64,000 nucleotides of DNA, from positions 157,651 through 221,650 of the forward strand of contig QBVC01000019.1 in the NCBI GenBank assembly GCA_003058495.1, given 5' to 3'. Source of the stretch: a gamma proteobacterium symbiont of Ctena orbiculata (GTDB taxonomy: Bacteria; Pseudomonadota; Gammaproteobacteria; Chromatiales; Chromatiaceae). Of this stretch, positions 35,001 through 43,299 are shown in pieces. The notes under the pieces are model-generated. The model searched no databases and was not told the origin of the DNA. It worked only from the letters and a program-made list of their open reading frames with translations. Numbering within the stretch: position 1 is the stretch's first letter; every line of letters starts with the position of its first letter. The translations under genes and the position numbers were made by a program.

Positions 35001-37000
35001 TCAGTGACGGTAAGCCTGAATATGATCGGCGTGTCCTGGGTAACGTCAGGCAACAATATCCCAACCCTGGGCGAGTCAAAACTGCGAGACCAGACTGACG
35101 CCACAGGTCCGGATATCTGTTCCCATAGATAGGTTGAAATTGAACCGTCGGGGTCACTGCTTTGATTGGCGTCCATGGTGAAAACCCTTCCCTCCACACC
35201 AGAACCGTCCGGACCGGCGACAGCCACGGGTGGAAGATTAGAGTCTATTACAACATTTACCAAGACTTCATCGGGTGTACGACTGCCATTGTTGTCTTCA
35301 ACATACAACCGGAAGACTATTTCGCCAGGTGCGGCTGCCGTGAATGTTGGTGCAGCGCTATTATTGTTGTCAAGCTGGACACTCTCTCCACTAATCTGCC
35401 GCCAAATATATTTCACGATGCTACCGTCAGGGTCACTGCTCATACCGCCGTTCAGCTGTACAATCTCACCCACCACAACCGTTTGATCGATACCCGCATC
35501 GGCAAGCGGTGGCTGATTGTTATTGATCGCGCTGCGAACAACGATAAAGTCTCTTGTGACCGCACCCGAATCGTCGGTGACGCTGAGGGTAAACGCCAAC
35601 TCGGCATCGGCAGGCATCAGAAAATTCGGTGCCACCGTACGGGCATTTTGCAGCACCACGGAAGGTCCGCGATTTTGACGCCAGTTGTAGCTGACGATCG
35701 TGCCATCGGCATCGCTGCTTGCACTGCCGTCCAGTTGTACCGTCTCACCCGCTGCGACCGTCTGATCGGCGCCCGCATCGGCATTCGGCGGCTGGTTGCT
35801 GCTGACCGCGCTGTGAATGACAACACTGTCTCTTGTTATTGCACCTGAATCATCGGTAACACTGAGGGTAAACGCCAATTCGGCATCGGCAGGCATCACA
35901 AAACTCGGCGCCGCCGTACGGGCATCTTGCAGCACCACGGAAGGCCCGCGGTTTTGGCGCCAGTTGTAGCTGACGATCGCGCCATCCGCATCGCTGCTTG
36001 CGCTACCGTCCAGTTGTACCGTCTCACCCGCGGCAACCGTCTGGTCGGCGCCCGCATCGGCATTCGGCGGTTGATTGTTGTTTGTTGTAGAGCGTACAAC
36101 GATACTGTCTCTGGTAATCGCACCCGAATCGTCAATGACACTGAGGGTAAACACCAACTCTGCATCCGCGGGCATTACAAAACTCGATATTGGCGTACGG
36201 GCATTTTGCAATGCCACGGATGGACCGCGATTTTGCTTCCAGATGTATTGAACTATCGTGCCATCCGCATCGCTGCTTGCACTGCCGTCCAGTGTTACAG
36301 TATCACCCGCATTTACAGTCAGATCGTCGCCTGCGACTGAAACAGGGGATTGGTTTGTATATGGTTCGACGAGAATTTCAACGCTATCCGTTGCAACAGC
36401 ACCAGCGTCGTCTTCTACTTTTAGCGTAAAAGCCAGTTGGGCATTGGGTGGTGCTTGAAAGCTTGGTGTGGCGCTCCGGGTATCGGACAGTTGCACCGCG
36501 GGGCCGCGCTTTTGATACCAACGATACTTGGCGATCATGCCATCGGTATCGCTGCTGGCTGTACCATCCAGCTGTACCAGCTCGCCAGTGGAAACGGATT
36601 GATCAATACCCGCATTGGCCAGCGGTGATATATTCGTATAAGGATCGGTTAGGATTACTACCCGATCAGTTGCCACTTCATTGGTATCGCTAACCAGTCT
36701 GAGGACAAACTCGAGCTCTGCATTGGCAGGTGCCTGAAAACTCGATACGGCTGTTCTTGAACCCGCAAGAGTCACTACCGGACCGCGCACTTGAAACCAG
36801 TGATAACTCGCTATGGTGCCATCCGTTTCACTACTCCCCGTTCCGTCCAACTGAACCTGTGTACCCGCCGTGACAACTTGATCAGGGCCGGCATTCACAA
36901 TCAGTGCGGCATCTGTTTTGTTACTGCCGACAGACAGGCAAATAAAAATGAGTAGTGTGAATGATAGTGATGAGAATGACCGGGCAGGATATTTGAGCAT
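32096..37000 (-). CDS. Giant secreted PKD-repeat protein with thrombospondin-3-like calcium repeats
   Basis: The 1634-residue protein has a signal peptide (SLSFTLLIFICLSVGSN) and about twelve PKD/REJ-like units of roughly 90 residues, with recurring PPNADAGADQTV...LDGSASSDADGTIVSYNWRQ...FTLSVTDDSGA. Near residues 1290-1350 are Asp-rich thrombospondin type 3 motifs (DMDADGVLDNDD, DYDADGIGDNID, DRDGDGVGND), which bind calcium. Another PKD-like unit and a short C-terminal domain follow. There is no sortase, autotransporter or T9SS tail, so type II secretion is a guess. A structural or adhesive surface role is likely. It lies 52 bases upstream of the phospholipase-like gene. Confidence 0.88.
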   Translation of the reverse strand: MLKYPARSFSSLSFTLLIFICLSVGSNKTDAALIVNAGPDQVVTAGTQVQLDGTGSSETDGTIASYHWFQVRGPVVTLAGSRTAVSSFQAPANAELEFVLRLVSDTNEVATDRVVILTDPYTNISPLANAGIDQSVSTGELVQLDGTASSDTDGMIAKYRWYQKRGPAVQLSDTRSATPSFQAPPNAQLAFTLKVEDDAGAVATDSVEILVEPYTNQSPVSVAGDDLTVNAGDTVTLDGSASSDADGTIVQYIWKQNRGPSVALQNARTPISSFVMPADAELVFTLSVIDDSGAITRDSIVVRSTTNNNQPPNADAGADQTVAAGETVQLDGSASSDADGAIVSYNWRQNRGPSVVLQDARTAAPSFVMPADAELAFTLSVTDDSGAITRDSVVIHSAVSSNQPPNADAGADQTVAAGETVQLDGSASSDADGTIVSYNWRQNRGPSVVLQNARTVAPNFLMPADAELAFTLSVTDDSGAVTRDFIVVRSAINNNQPPLADAGIDQTVVVGEIVQLNGGMSSDPDGSIVKYIWRQISGESVQLDNNNSAAPTFTAAAPGEIVFRLYVEDNNGSRTPDEVLVNVVIDSNLPPVAVAGPDGSGVEGRVFTMDANQSSDPDGSISTYLWEQISGPVASVWSRSFDSPRVGILLPDVTQDTPIIFRLTVTDDQGSTATDEITIHVLENLPPDPIPTPAQTVVEGDYHVMDATALFQTQPLDSIKLGSYRWRQISGPPVTLQYRQYREQARILAPNVQSTTQLVFEITANDQRGLIARNTITLNIIRQVDLPANILPQANAGVDHVSTSHSYIVVDGSNSIDPDGEIVSYSWEVIDTPESVVYITNFRGDTTYPTNYAVSVNAPGDYTIRLTVTDDRGGVATDDVVITLEPPANTGAVPNANAGNDMSIFPYYFNHGDSRPLSGGASLDSDGYIASYYWQQISGPKIDLTNPTSANTSFSAHLIQEFVNYRFLLTVTDNQGNRDDDEMNWGIGYSNTLPRPSLVQRDLIGLSGATLKLDGSGSYDEDNYIQTFNWTQTNGLDVVFLDYSAEPLIQLPMLDPATGVARVKIGLTVTDLDGAESVIIDEEYFWALHPDYQAGTIYAGADLIVRSGDQVELLGESLEPEECNPISGCVDYSELMRWLQLDGPEIINPVSSGWSYSFVAPDVAERTTLVLVMAKVVTQGQFGRIVLDADPVKIVVLPAGQGLTSIAGLDQQTVEKTLITLDGSGSFDPYNTIENYRWEQLAGPNAILTNPDEAVTRLSLPALAVETDLLFQLTVVNDLEMEASDTVTITVTPDLTDGDMDADGVLDNDDHFPENTTEAYDYDADGIGDNIDTDRDGDGVGNDADFYPNDPNETEPPEFTILEPMDNADINDDYVIVKGTLTIPSNVGITINNIVAEKGGDPYGSEFAARVPLVDGVNEIQITATTLSRKHITQTLTINRVSDLPIDFFVAESNGITPLTNRFNLINTTLNQIAQIDIDFEGDGVIDETIVDNLTADIYHQYDVGGLYYPQVLVTDAIGNQYTVTQLVGVVATEQIDMLLQDLWLSMNAALIQGNQGLAVDHLYEESIQMYGDIFFVLLPEFPTIIQGYSDLQLLQIHPDHGSYLVNRNINAIDRAFIIEFVMDYYGVWRVFSM
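35540..36376. repeat. Three tandem 279-base units inside the PKD gene
   Basis: The block CTGAGGGTAAAC occurs at 35583, 35862 and 36141, and GCATCGCTGCTTGC at 35709, 35988 and 36267. Both have exact 279-base spacing, equal to 93 codons and one PKD unit. The DNA of adjacent units is nearly identical, whereas other PKD units in the gene are diverged. This points to recent duplication or gene conversion, and copy number may vary between strains. Boundaries are approximate. Confidence 0.85.
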
Positions 37001-37211
37001 CCTTGTTCACCTACAGAAAATCCATATCGATAATCTCAGCAGTCCGCCAATCTAGGCAAACTGGAGATGTTGCAGCCTTAAACGGCTGAGGTGATATTAA
37101 CTATGCTGATTGTTGAACAAAATGACACAGATCAATTACCCAGGGACCAATGGATCCACGCCTCATTTTGCTTTTCAGGATGACTGCCAATAGCCCTTAT
37201 GGGGCCGACTT

Positions 37212-37550
37212 TCAAAGCAGCGATTCGTAGAGAGCGCGATCATTGAGCATAGTAAGGAGTTGATTGAGTTGGATTGCACTGTCAGCATTAGCGCTCTTTT
37301 GTGATTGGACAATCAGTTCGGCCCGGTATCTTTCAAACAATCCAACCACCTCATCCCGTGAATAATTCTGTTTGTACTGTTTGTCAGACATTGAAGAAGC
37401 AACACCATCAACCAGCGCCACCTCAGCCGAACGCCGAATCATCGTACTGGCTCCCGTACCCTCTTCAGCGGCGGTCATGGGACCTGTCTTGGTATATCGC
37501 TTGCCCTGATATTCGAACTGCTGACCTATCTTGAGTTGAGGAAAACGCAT
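37212..37550 (-). CDS. Conserved hypothetical protein
   Basis: The ATG at 37550 opens MRFPQLKIGQQFEYQGKRYTKTGPMTAAEE and gives 112 residues; a longer frame adds an unlikely 22 residues. The opening beta-hairpin-like segment (GQQFEYQGKRYTKTGPMTA) recurs in small gammaproteobacterial proteins of unknown function. No signal peptide or membrane segment was seen. It ends about 210 bases upstream of the PKD gene on the same strand. Confidence 0.72.
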   Translation of the reverse strand: MRFPQLKIGQQFEYQGKRYTKTGPMTAAEEGTGASTMIRRSAEVALVDGVASSMSDKQYKQNYSRDEVVGLFERYRAELIVQSQKSANADSAIQLNQLLTMLNDRALYESLL

Positions 37551-37620
37551 AACTGAACCTATGAATTCCGAATCGATTACACTGGCCGTAAACAGCCCCA
37601 GCCATTTGTAATACAAACAG

Positions 37621-39189
37621 TTACCTCATCAACCGTTGCAGGACGGTCGCCAACAATCCCGGCGGCGGGAAACGATCGCTGTCGATCGTGATAGTTCGCT
37701 CCAGTTCCGCCGAGGTCAAGGGCTGACGCTTTTCCTGTTGCAGCTTGAGTACCGCGAGATTGGCTTCGGAGGCATCCCCTCCCCGCTCGCACCTCTGCCG
37801 GATGCGCTCCTTCAACAGCGACTCCGGTGCCTGGCAGTCGATGATCACCAACGGCGCCTGTTGACTCTGTGCCAGCTGCAGAAACAGCTCACGCTGCCAC
37901 TGCGCCAGGCAGGTGGCGTCGATAATCACCGAAAAGCCTGAGCGCAGCAACTGTTTCGCCATCCCCGCAAGATGGTTGTAGGTTATCCGCGTTGCCCGTT
38001 CACTGTAGCGTTCAATGGAGAGACCGCTTTCATCCGGATCGGGGAAGAGGCGCCGGCGCTCCACGTCGGATCGGATCCTGATCACCATCAGCTGCTCCGC
38101 GAGCCAACCGCTGACGCTGCTCTTGCCCGAACCCGAGACACCATGGGTCAGGAGCAACGATGCGGGCGGGTGGCGGATCACCGATTCAGCCAGGGCGAGG
38201 TAGCTGCGGTACTCTTCCAGTTGCTGCTCCCACTCATCGTGCTGCAATCCCGATTGCATGGCGCGGATGGCGCAGACCTTGGCCCGCACCATGGCACGAT
38301 AGAGCAGATAGAAGCGCAGCAGGTGGAGACCGGTGTAATCCCCCGTTCTCTCCAGGTAGCCGTTCAGCAGCTGATCGGCGGCGCTGTTCATGCCGCGATG
38401 CTGGAGATCCATGAGCAGAAAGGCGATATCGCTGAGGGTGTCTATCCAATGCAGGTTCGGATTGAATTCGATGCCATCGAAGGGGGTGATCTCGCCCTCG
38501 AAACGGGTGATGTTTCCCAGATGCAGATCACCATGGCACTCCCGGATATGTCCCGCGTCGTAGCGCTCTTCCAGGTTGGATTCGAGGACAATACTCTGCT
38601 GTTCGGTCCAGGTCTGCAGCGCATTGAGCCGTTCCATCTCGAACAGGGGCTGTTTCAATTCCCGGATCAGGCGGAAGTTCTCCAGCATCGGCCCGATGAC
38701 ATGATCCGGCTTGCCATAGGGCATCCCGTTTGAAACCCTGGCGGCCGAGAGATGGAAATCGGCCACCTGGCGCGCCAGGCGATCGATCTCCTCCCTGCCG
38801 GGCAGCTTGTGGCTGAGCAGATCCTCCTGGCGAAAACGGCGCATCGCCAGGGCATATTCGATCATGCCATCGTCGGCATCGATGCGGGGATCATCAACGC
38901 TTCCCCCGATGCCCACCAGGTCGAGATAGAGCCGCGGCGCAAGACGGCGATTGAGCCGCAACTCCTCCTTACAGCATCGTCGCCGCTTCTCCAGGGTCGA
39001 GAAGTCGAGAAATCCGAGATCGATGGGCTTTTTGATCTTGTAGGCCCGATCCCCGACCAGCAGCAGATGGGAGATGTGGGTCTCGATATGTTCGACCCTC
39101 TCCCCGGGGAGACCGAAGAGTGCCGGAGAGTTGACCAGTTGCCCTATCAAGTGCTCCTGTGCTACCAAATCGTCTGCAATCGTGGTCAT
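37621..39189 (-). CDS. Bifunctional aminoglycoside phosphotransferase-like / P-loop kinase protein
   Basis: The ATG at 39189 is preferred over a TTG three codons upstream. The 522-residue protein fuses two kinase-like parts. The N-terminal part has APH-type catalytic and metal motifs (CHGDLHLGNI, and PFDGIEFNPNLHWID in place of the DFG-like Asp). The C-terminal part has a P-loop (THGVSGSGKSS) and a nucleotide-kinase-like fold ending in a basic region. This two-domain family is widespread in proteobacteria and of unknown substrate; antibiotic resistance should not be assumed. Confidence 0.87.
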   Translation of the reverse strand: MTTIADDLVAQEHLIGQLVNSPALFGLPGERVEHIETHISHLLLVGDRAYKIKKPIDLGFLDFSTLEKRRRCCKEELRLNRRLAPRLYLDLVGIGGSVDDPRIDADDGMIEYALAMRRFRQEDLLSHKLPGREEIDRLARQVADFHLSAARVSNGMPYGKPDHVIGPMLENFRLIRELKQPLFEMERLNALQTWTEQQSIVLESNLEERYDAGHIRECHGDLHLGNITRFEGEITPFDGIEFNPNLHWIDTLSDIAFLLMDLQHRGMNSAADQLLNGYLERTGDYTGLHLLRFYLLYRAMVRAKVCAIRAMQSGLQHDEWEQQLEEYRSYLALAESVIRHPPASLLLTHGVSGSGKSSVSGWLAEQLMVIRIRSDVERRRLFPDPDESGLSIERYSERATRITYNHLAGMAKQLLRSGFSVIIDATCLAQWQRELFLQLAQSQQAPLVIIDCQAPESLLKERIRQRCERGGDASEANLAVLKLQQEKRQPLTSAELERTITIDSDRFPPPGLLATVLQRLMR

Positions 39190-39203
39190 GTTCGGCAATA
39201 TCC

Positions 39204-39231
39204 TTGACTAAATATTAGATAGTGCTAATAT
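39204..39231 (+). promoter_or_regulatory. Promoter with overlapping operator palindrome for the DUF2892 gene
   Basis: TTGACT (39204-39209) and TAATAT (39226-39231) with a 16-base spacer form a sigma70-like promoter. The spacer and -10 are covered by ATATTAG-N6-CTAATAT (39212-39231), a palindrome of the kind bound by ArsR-family sulfide/persulfide sensors such as BigR. Binding would block RNA polymerase. The regulator gene is not in the window. Confidence 0.6.
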
Positions 39232-39354
39232 AGCGTCCAATTTTCATCCGGGGCGTTTGATGGCACGGGCCATCATCCCAGCGTAATGCCCATCAGGATT
39301 CACCCAGCACCGATGCGGCTACCGGATAAACACTGATAGTTTAGAGGCAAATCC

Positions 39355-39555
39355 ATGAATATCGACCGAATTGTTCTCGCCTTCGCCGGTGTGGTTATTC
39401 TACTGAGCGTCGTGCTTTCCCACTACCACCACCCCTACTGGCTCTTCCTGACTGCGTTTGTCGGACTCAATCTGCTACAATCCGCCTTCACCGGTTTCTG
39501 TCCATTGGCGACAATCCTGAAGAAGATGGGCAGACAGAGCGGATCCGCTTTCTGA
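39355..39555 (+). CDS. DUF2892 (YgaP-type) small membrane protein
   Basis: The 66-residue protein has two membrane helices ([16 protein letters not shown] and [19 protein letters not shown]) and the family ending [12 protein letters not shown]. This domain is fused to rhodanese in E. coli YgaP and is often found beside sulfur-transfer or persulfide genes. Here it is single. The palindrome-covered promoter at 39204 suggests induction by reactive sulfur (inference). Confidence 0.88.
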   Translation: MNIDRIVLAFAGVVILLSVVLSHYHHPYWLFLTAFVGLNLLQSAFTGFCPLATILKKMGRQSGSAF

Positions 39556-39607
39556 GCAGGAATAGAACCCGATTCACGGGGCGCTTGCCCCACCCGGTTG
39601 GTTGGCG

Positions 39608-39625
39608 AGGCGCAGGGATGCGCCT
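39608..39625. terminator. Short GC hairpin between convergent genes
   Basis: AGGCGCA (39608-39614), the loop GGGA and TGCGCCT (39619-39625) form a 7-pair stem between the 3' ends of the DUF2892 gene and rimO. There is no T-run, so terminator function is only possible. Confidence 0.4.
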
Positions 39626-39637
39626 GTTCTAACACCC

Positions 39638-40978
39638 CTATTCAGGCTCCACCTCATCCACCTCCACCGGCTCTGCCCGCAGATCATGGGCGGTGGCCGC
39701 GGTGACCCGCACCTCGATGAAGTCCCCCGGCTGCAGATCCCAGGCCCCGGGTATATAGACCCGGCCATCGATCTCCGGTGCGTCCGCTTCGCTTCGCGCC
39801 ACCACCTGCTTCTCCCTGACTTCATCCACCAGGACCACCATCCTGCGACCGATTTTGGCCTCCAGCCGTTGACGGCTGATCTCTGCCTGAAGCGCCATAA
39901 ACCGGGCGCGGCGCTCCTCCTTGACCTCTTCCGGCAGCGCGCCCGGCAGATCGTTTGCCTGCGCCCCCTTCACCGGTGAGTAGGCAAAACAGCCCACCCG
40001 GTCGAGCCGGGCCTCGCGGAGGAAGTCGAGCAGCTCCTCGAATTCAGCTTCCGTCTCACCCGGAAAACCGACGATGAATGTACTGCGCAGGGTCAACTGG
40101 GGGCAGGCCTGGCGCCAGCGCTCGATCCTCGCCAGCACCTTCTCCGCGGCCGCCGGTCGCTTCATCGCCTTCAACACCCGCATATTGCCGTGCTGCAAAG
40201 GCATATCGAGATAGGGCAGGATCCGCCCCTCGGCCATCAGCGGGATCAGATCATCCACATGGGGATAGGGATAGACGTAGTGGAGGCGTATCCAGGCCTG
40301 CAACTCCCCCAGCGCAGCGGCAAGGGAGGCCAATTTCGATGCCACCGGTCGGCCCCGCCAGAAGTCCGGGCGGTATTTGATATCCACACCGTAGGCGCTG
40401 GTGTCCTGGGAGACCACCAGCAGCTCCCTGACACCCGATTCCACGAGCCGCTGCGCCTCCGGCATGATCTCCCCGAGGGGACGGCTCACCAGCGCTCCGC
40501 GCAGATCGGGAATGATGCAGAAGCTGCAGCTGTGATTGCAGCCTTCCGATATCTTCAGATAGGCGTAGTGCCTGGGGGTCAGCTTGATGCCCTGGGGCGG
40601 CACAAGGTTGGTAAAGGGGTCGTGGGGCGGCGGCAGCTGTTGATGGACGGCCTCCATCACCTCTTCGTAGGCGTGCGGCCCGGTAACCGCCAGCACCTGG
40701 GGGTGGGCCCTGCGAATCCGCGCCTCATCCTTTCCCAGGCAGCCGGTCACGATGACCCTGCCATTCTCCTCCAGGGCCTCGCCGATCGCCTGCAGCGACT
40801 CTTCCACCGCCGCGTCGATGAAACCGCAGGTGTTGACCAGCACCAGGTCGGCGCCATCGTAACTGGCGGAGAGTCGGTAGCCTTCGGCGCGAAGCCTGCT
40901 CAATATCTGCTCGGAATCGACCAGGTTCTTGGGGCAGCCCAGACTGACAAAACCGATATGGGGCGAGTGCTCGGACAT
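39638..40978 (-). CDS. rimO: Ribosomal protein S12 methylthiotransferase RimO
   Basis: RimO adds a methylthio group to an aspartate of ribosomal protein S12 using radical SAM chemistry. The start at 40978 ([20 protein letters not shown]) is the family start; a longer frame runs back into the thioredoxin gene. The 446-residue protein has the N-terminal cluster cysteines C15, C51 and C80, the radical SAM triad C147-x3-C151-x2-C154 (CNHSCSFC) and a C-terminal TRAM domain. Confidence 0.96.
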   Translation of the reverse strand: MSEHSPHIGFVSLGCPKNLVDSEQILSRLRAEGYRLSASYDGADLVLVNTCGFIDAAVEESLQAIGEALEENGRVIVTGCLGKDEARIRRAHPQVLAVTGPHAYEEVMEAVHQQLPPPHDPFTNLVPPQGIKLTPRHYAYLKISEGCNHSCSFCIIPDLRGALVSRPLGEIMPEAQRLVESGVRELLVVSQDTSAYGVDIKYRPDFWRGRPVASKLASLAAALGELQAWIRLHYVYPYPHVDDLIPLMAEGRILPYLDMPLQHGNMRVLKAMKRPAAAEKVLARIERWRQACPQLTLRSTFIVGFPGETEAEFEELLDFLREARLDRVGCFAYSPVKGAQANDLPGALPEEVKEERRARFMALQAEISRQRLEAKIGRRMVVLVDEVREKQVVARSEADAPEIDGRVYIPGAWDLQPGDFIEVRVTAATAHDLRAEPVEVDEVEPE

Positions 40979-40988
40979 CTTATCGGGT

Positions 40989-41852
40989 TCAGTAATCGAG
41001 GCGGTAGAGTTCCCGGCGATACCGGGTGACCTGCTCGTCGCCGACGTCGAGCTTATCCAGCACCGCCCGCATCCCCCTGCGCGCGATACCGTCCCGATAG
41101 GACGGATTGCTGCGGGCGAGTTCGAGCAGCAGATCGAGGGCCTCTTCGAGCTCGTCCCCCACCAGGCGCAGGGCCGCCAGCTGATAGAGGCTCTCGGCAT
41201 CCTTCGGGTCGGCCTGCAGGCGCTGCATCAGGCGCTCGGGGGTTTCGGCATCCCCGGCAGTGACAATGATATCGAGGTGCGCCAGCAGGTCGCGTATCTC
41301 CACCGCCTCCCTCGCCTGCTCCGGGAGTGCGCTCAACAGGGCATGGGCATCGTGATAGCGCTGCTGGCGCATGAGGATCTTGCCCATCAGTGCCGGCAGC
41401 TCGAGATTTTCCGGATCGGCCAGGATCGCATCAGCCAGCAGCTGCAATGCCCGGTCCGGGTCACCCGCCTGCCATGCGGCGATCACCTCGCGGCTGGTGG
41501 GATCGAGCGCTCGTTGCACATATTGCTCGATAATCCGCGGATAGTCCGCTTCAGGCTGCACCCCGTGATACTCCGCGACCATCTCGCCACGGTGGAACAG
41601 CTTGAAGGAAGGGAGGCTGCGCACGCCGAAGCGCTCTACCAGGGGTTTCTGTTCATCGGTATTGATCGAGACCAGCAGAAAACGGCCCTGATAGCGCTTG
41701 GCCAGGTCGACCAGGATCGCGCGCTGTTTAAGAGAGGGGCCGACCCAGGGTGCCCAGAAATCGACAATCACCAGACCCCGTTTGGAATTTTCCACCACCA
41801 GCCGCTCGAAGTTTTCAACCGTCCCTTCCAGGATGTAGGGGGCATCGCTCAT
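40989..41852 (-). CDS. YbbN/CnoX-like thioredoxin-TPR co-chaperone
   Basis: The 287-residue protein has an N-terminal thioredoxin fold followed by TPR-like helices. The place of the CxxC active site is occupied by [11 protein letters not shown] (V37-G-P-S40), so it cannot do dithiol exchange. Loss of this motif is known for E. coli YbbN (CnoX), a holdase linked to GroEL. The rest of the fold is kept ([19 protein letters not shown]). It lies 10 bases before rimO and overlaps the upstream hypothetical gene by 4 bases. Confidence 0.9.
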   Translation of the reverse strand: MSDAPYILEGTVENFERLVVENSKRGLVIVDFWAPWVGPSLKQRAILVDLAKRYQGRFLLVSINTDEQKPLVERFGVRSLPSFKLFHRGEMVAEYHGVQPEADYPRIIEQYVQRALDPTSREVIAAWQAGDPDRALQLLADAILADPENLELPALMGKILMRQQRYHDAHALLSALPEQAREAVEIRDLLAHLDIIVTAGDAETPERLMQRLQADPKDAESLYQLAALRLVGDELEEALDLLLELARSNPSYRDGIARRGMRAVLDKLDVGDEQVTRYRRELYRLDY

Positions 41853-42244
41853 GAACTGAGCAGGCCCATCAGCGAATCGCTGGCATAGTCACGCCCCATT
41901 TCGACCACGATCGTCTGCGAAATCTCCAGTTCACCCTGCTGCAGATGGGGCAACAGCTGCTCTGCGATCTGCTGTACGATCAGCATCCCTACCCGGTTGG
42001 GATCGCCCTCCGCAAGGGTAGCGATATTCTCACCCAGGAGTCGCAGATAGTCGGCAAAGGCCTGCGCCTGGTCTGGTTGTTCAAGCGCCTGAAATTCGGG
42101 GGTAAAATCTATATGCAGCTCGCGTCCTGGCTGTTCGGGATCATCCAGCACGCCAATCTTCAATGGACCTTCTATCAGCATCCGCTTCTCCGCATATCGA
42201 TACAACTCGGAACGACATGTTAATACGTTCACAGGCTTCGGCAA
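41849..42244 (-). CDS. Conserved hypothetical protein
   Basis: The 131-residue protein has no signal peptide or recognised motif. It has a beta-rich N-terminal half (KIGVLDDPEQPGRELHIDFTPEF) and two amphipathic helices. Translation is coupled to the YbbN-like gene by an ATGA overlap, and the rimO gene follows, so it is probably part of one operon. Function unknown. Confidence 0.75.
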   Translation of the reverse strand: MPKPVNVLTCRSELYRYAEKRMLIEGPLKIGVLDDPEQPGRELHIDFTPEFQALEQPDQAQAFADYLRLLGENIATLAEGDPNRVGMLIVQQIAEQLLPHLQQGELEISQTIVVEMGRDYASDSLMGLLSS

Positions 42245-42485
42245 AGCGAACCTTCTAAAAACAAATACTTAAACAGAACCAGGTAATTTTGTAACAAATC
42301 ATCCGCTTCCAACGCCGAAACAAATGTGCGACCATACCGTCCGATTGATCGATCTCCCAGGATCTCGGGGGATGGCCTGACTGACCCAATACTGGCGCAG
42401 GCCCAGTGAATAAACCGATTAGAACGATGGCCGGCTCGTTCATATCTTGAGAGCTGCCGACCTCTGTAGTTTGTGAGGTAGAGGG

Positions 42486-42626
42486 ATGAAAAACTGCAAG
42501 CTTTGCCGATATAAGAAGGTCTGCAACGACCTGCCCGGCATCTGTATTCTGTTTCAGTATCTGGCAGTGGTCGCGGTGATCGCTTCCCTGGGCTTTCTCT
42601 TTGTCACCCAGGAGCTGCTCGTCTGA
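42486..42626 (+). CDS. Small cysteine-containing membrane protein (46 residues)
   Basis: The ATG at 42486 follows GAGGTAGAGGG. The product starts MKNCKLCRYKKVCNDLPGIC, with a C4-x2-C7-x5-C13-x6-C20 pattern, and is followed by one hydrophobic helix (about residues 21-40). It has the form of a short membrane-anchored metal- or cluster-binding peptide. No family was recognised. Codon choice and the ribosome-binding site support a real gene. Confidence 0.6.
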   Translation: MKNCKLCRYKKVCNDLPGICILFQYLAVVAVIASLGFLFVTQELLV

Positions 42627-42769
42627 CTTCTCTGCCGAGGCCTATCGATTACGCCCCGGTCAAACCCCGTAGCAAAACCCTATCGCGGGCTGATTCCGCA
42701 TCGCTGACCGCCGCTTCGCCAAACGGAGAGGCAGGTCGCCCGACGGCTTGAGGCCTTGTCAGGATCCAG

Positions 42770-42958
42770 TCATGGGCCAGTTGCCCGGATCGGATCGAGG
42801 GTAGCCCGCTGTTTCAACAGCTCAGCGGCCCGGGATATCGACGACTCCCGGGTCGATTCGTCATATCCCTTCAAGAGTAACATTGCATCGAGTAGGGAAA
42901 CCTCTTGAACCTCATAGAGCGGGAGCTCATCATTTATGACAATTTCTTTATTTATCAT
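42770..42958 (-). CDS. Hypothetical small protein (62 residues)
   Basis: This ORF encodes MINKEIVINDELPLYEVQEV followed by a helical stretch (LLDAMLLLKGYD, SSISRAAELLKQ). The composition is that of a soluble acidic protein. The ribosome-binding site is weak. No family recognised; it may be real because the frame has normal amino-acid composition in an otherwise empty stretch. Confidence 0.4.
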   Translation of the reverse strand: MINKEIVINDELPLYEVQEVSLLDAMLLLKGYDESTRESSISRAAELLKQRATLDPIRATGP

Positions 42959-43073
42959 GATGGTGCCTACTTTTATTAATCCTCCTACTTAAAGATATGT
43001 TAGACCTTTATAAAAATATTGCAAATCCGCTATGATGCTTCCTTCAACTTGCTACCCATGATGGACTCAGGTT

Positions 43074-43292
43074 ATGCCGGAAAATGAGGTTGTCTTGCTC
43101 GGTATCGGAGAGATAGTCGGCGTCCCGGCCAAGGCCCTCCCGCGCCCCGGATTCACCCTCCACCCGGTTAGCCGCGAGAAGGACATCGCCGGGCTGCGCA
43201 CCGGCGGCAATCCGGACGCGCGCTTTCCCATGCCGAACGCCTCAACCTTGACCCGCCCCAGCTGCGTGGACGGCAGCAGGGGCTTGCAGTGA
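43074..43292 (+). pseudogene. Possible remnant of a receiver-like domain protein
   Basis: The 72-codon frame reads MPENEVVLLGIGEIVGVPAK and then PGFTLHPVSREKDIAGLR, a pattern weakly like the first strands of a receiver or pseudo-receiver domain, and then loses all order before ending 7 bases before fkpB. It may be a decayed gene, a short leader ORF or chance. It would sit in the 5' region of the fkpB-ispH transcript. Confidence 0.25.
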
Positions 43293-43299
43293 GTTAAAA

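Noticed and set aside
35540..36376. Regular repeats that might be a CRISPR array
   Set aside because: The 279-base period equals 93 codons of a continuous PKD-repeat protein; there are no short repeats with unique spacers.
37621..39189. Annotation as an aminoglycoside resistance gene
   Set aside because: The kinase-like part belongs to a two-domain chromosomal family of unknown substrate; resistance is not supported.
40979..41200. N-terminal extension of rimO
   Set aside because: The extra 74 residues overlap the YbbN-like gene and are not like any RimO; the family start is at 40978.
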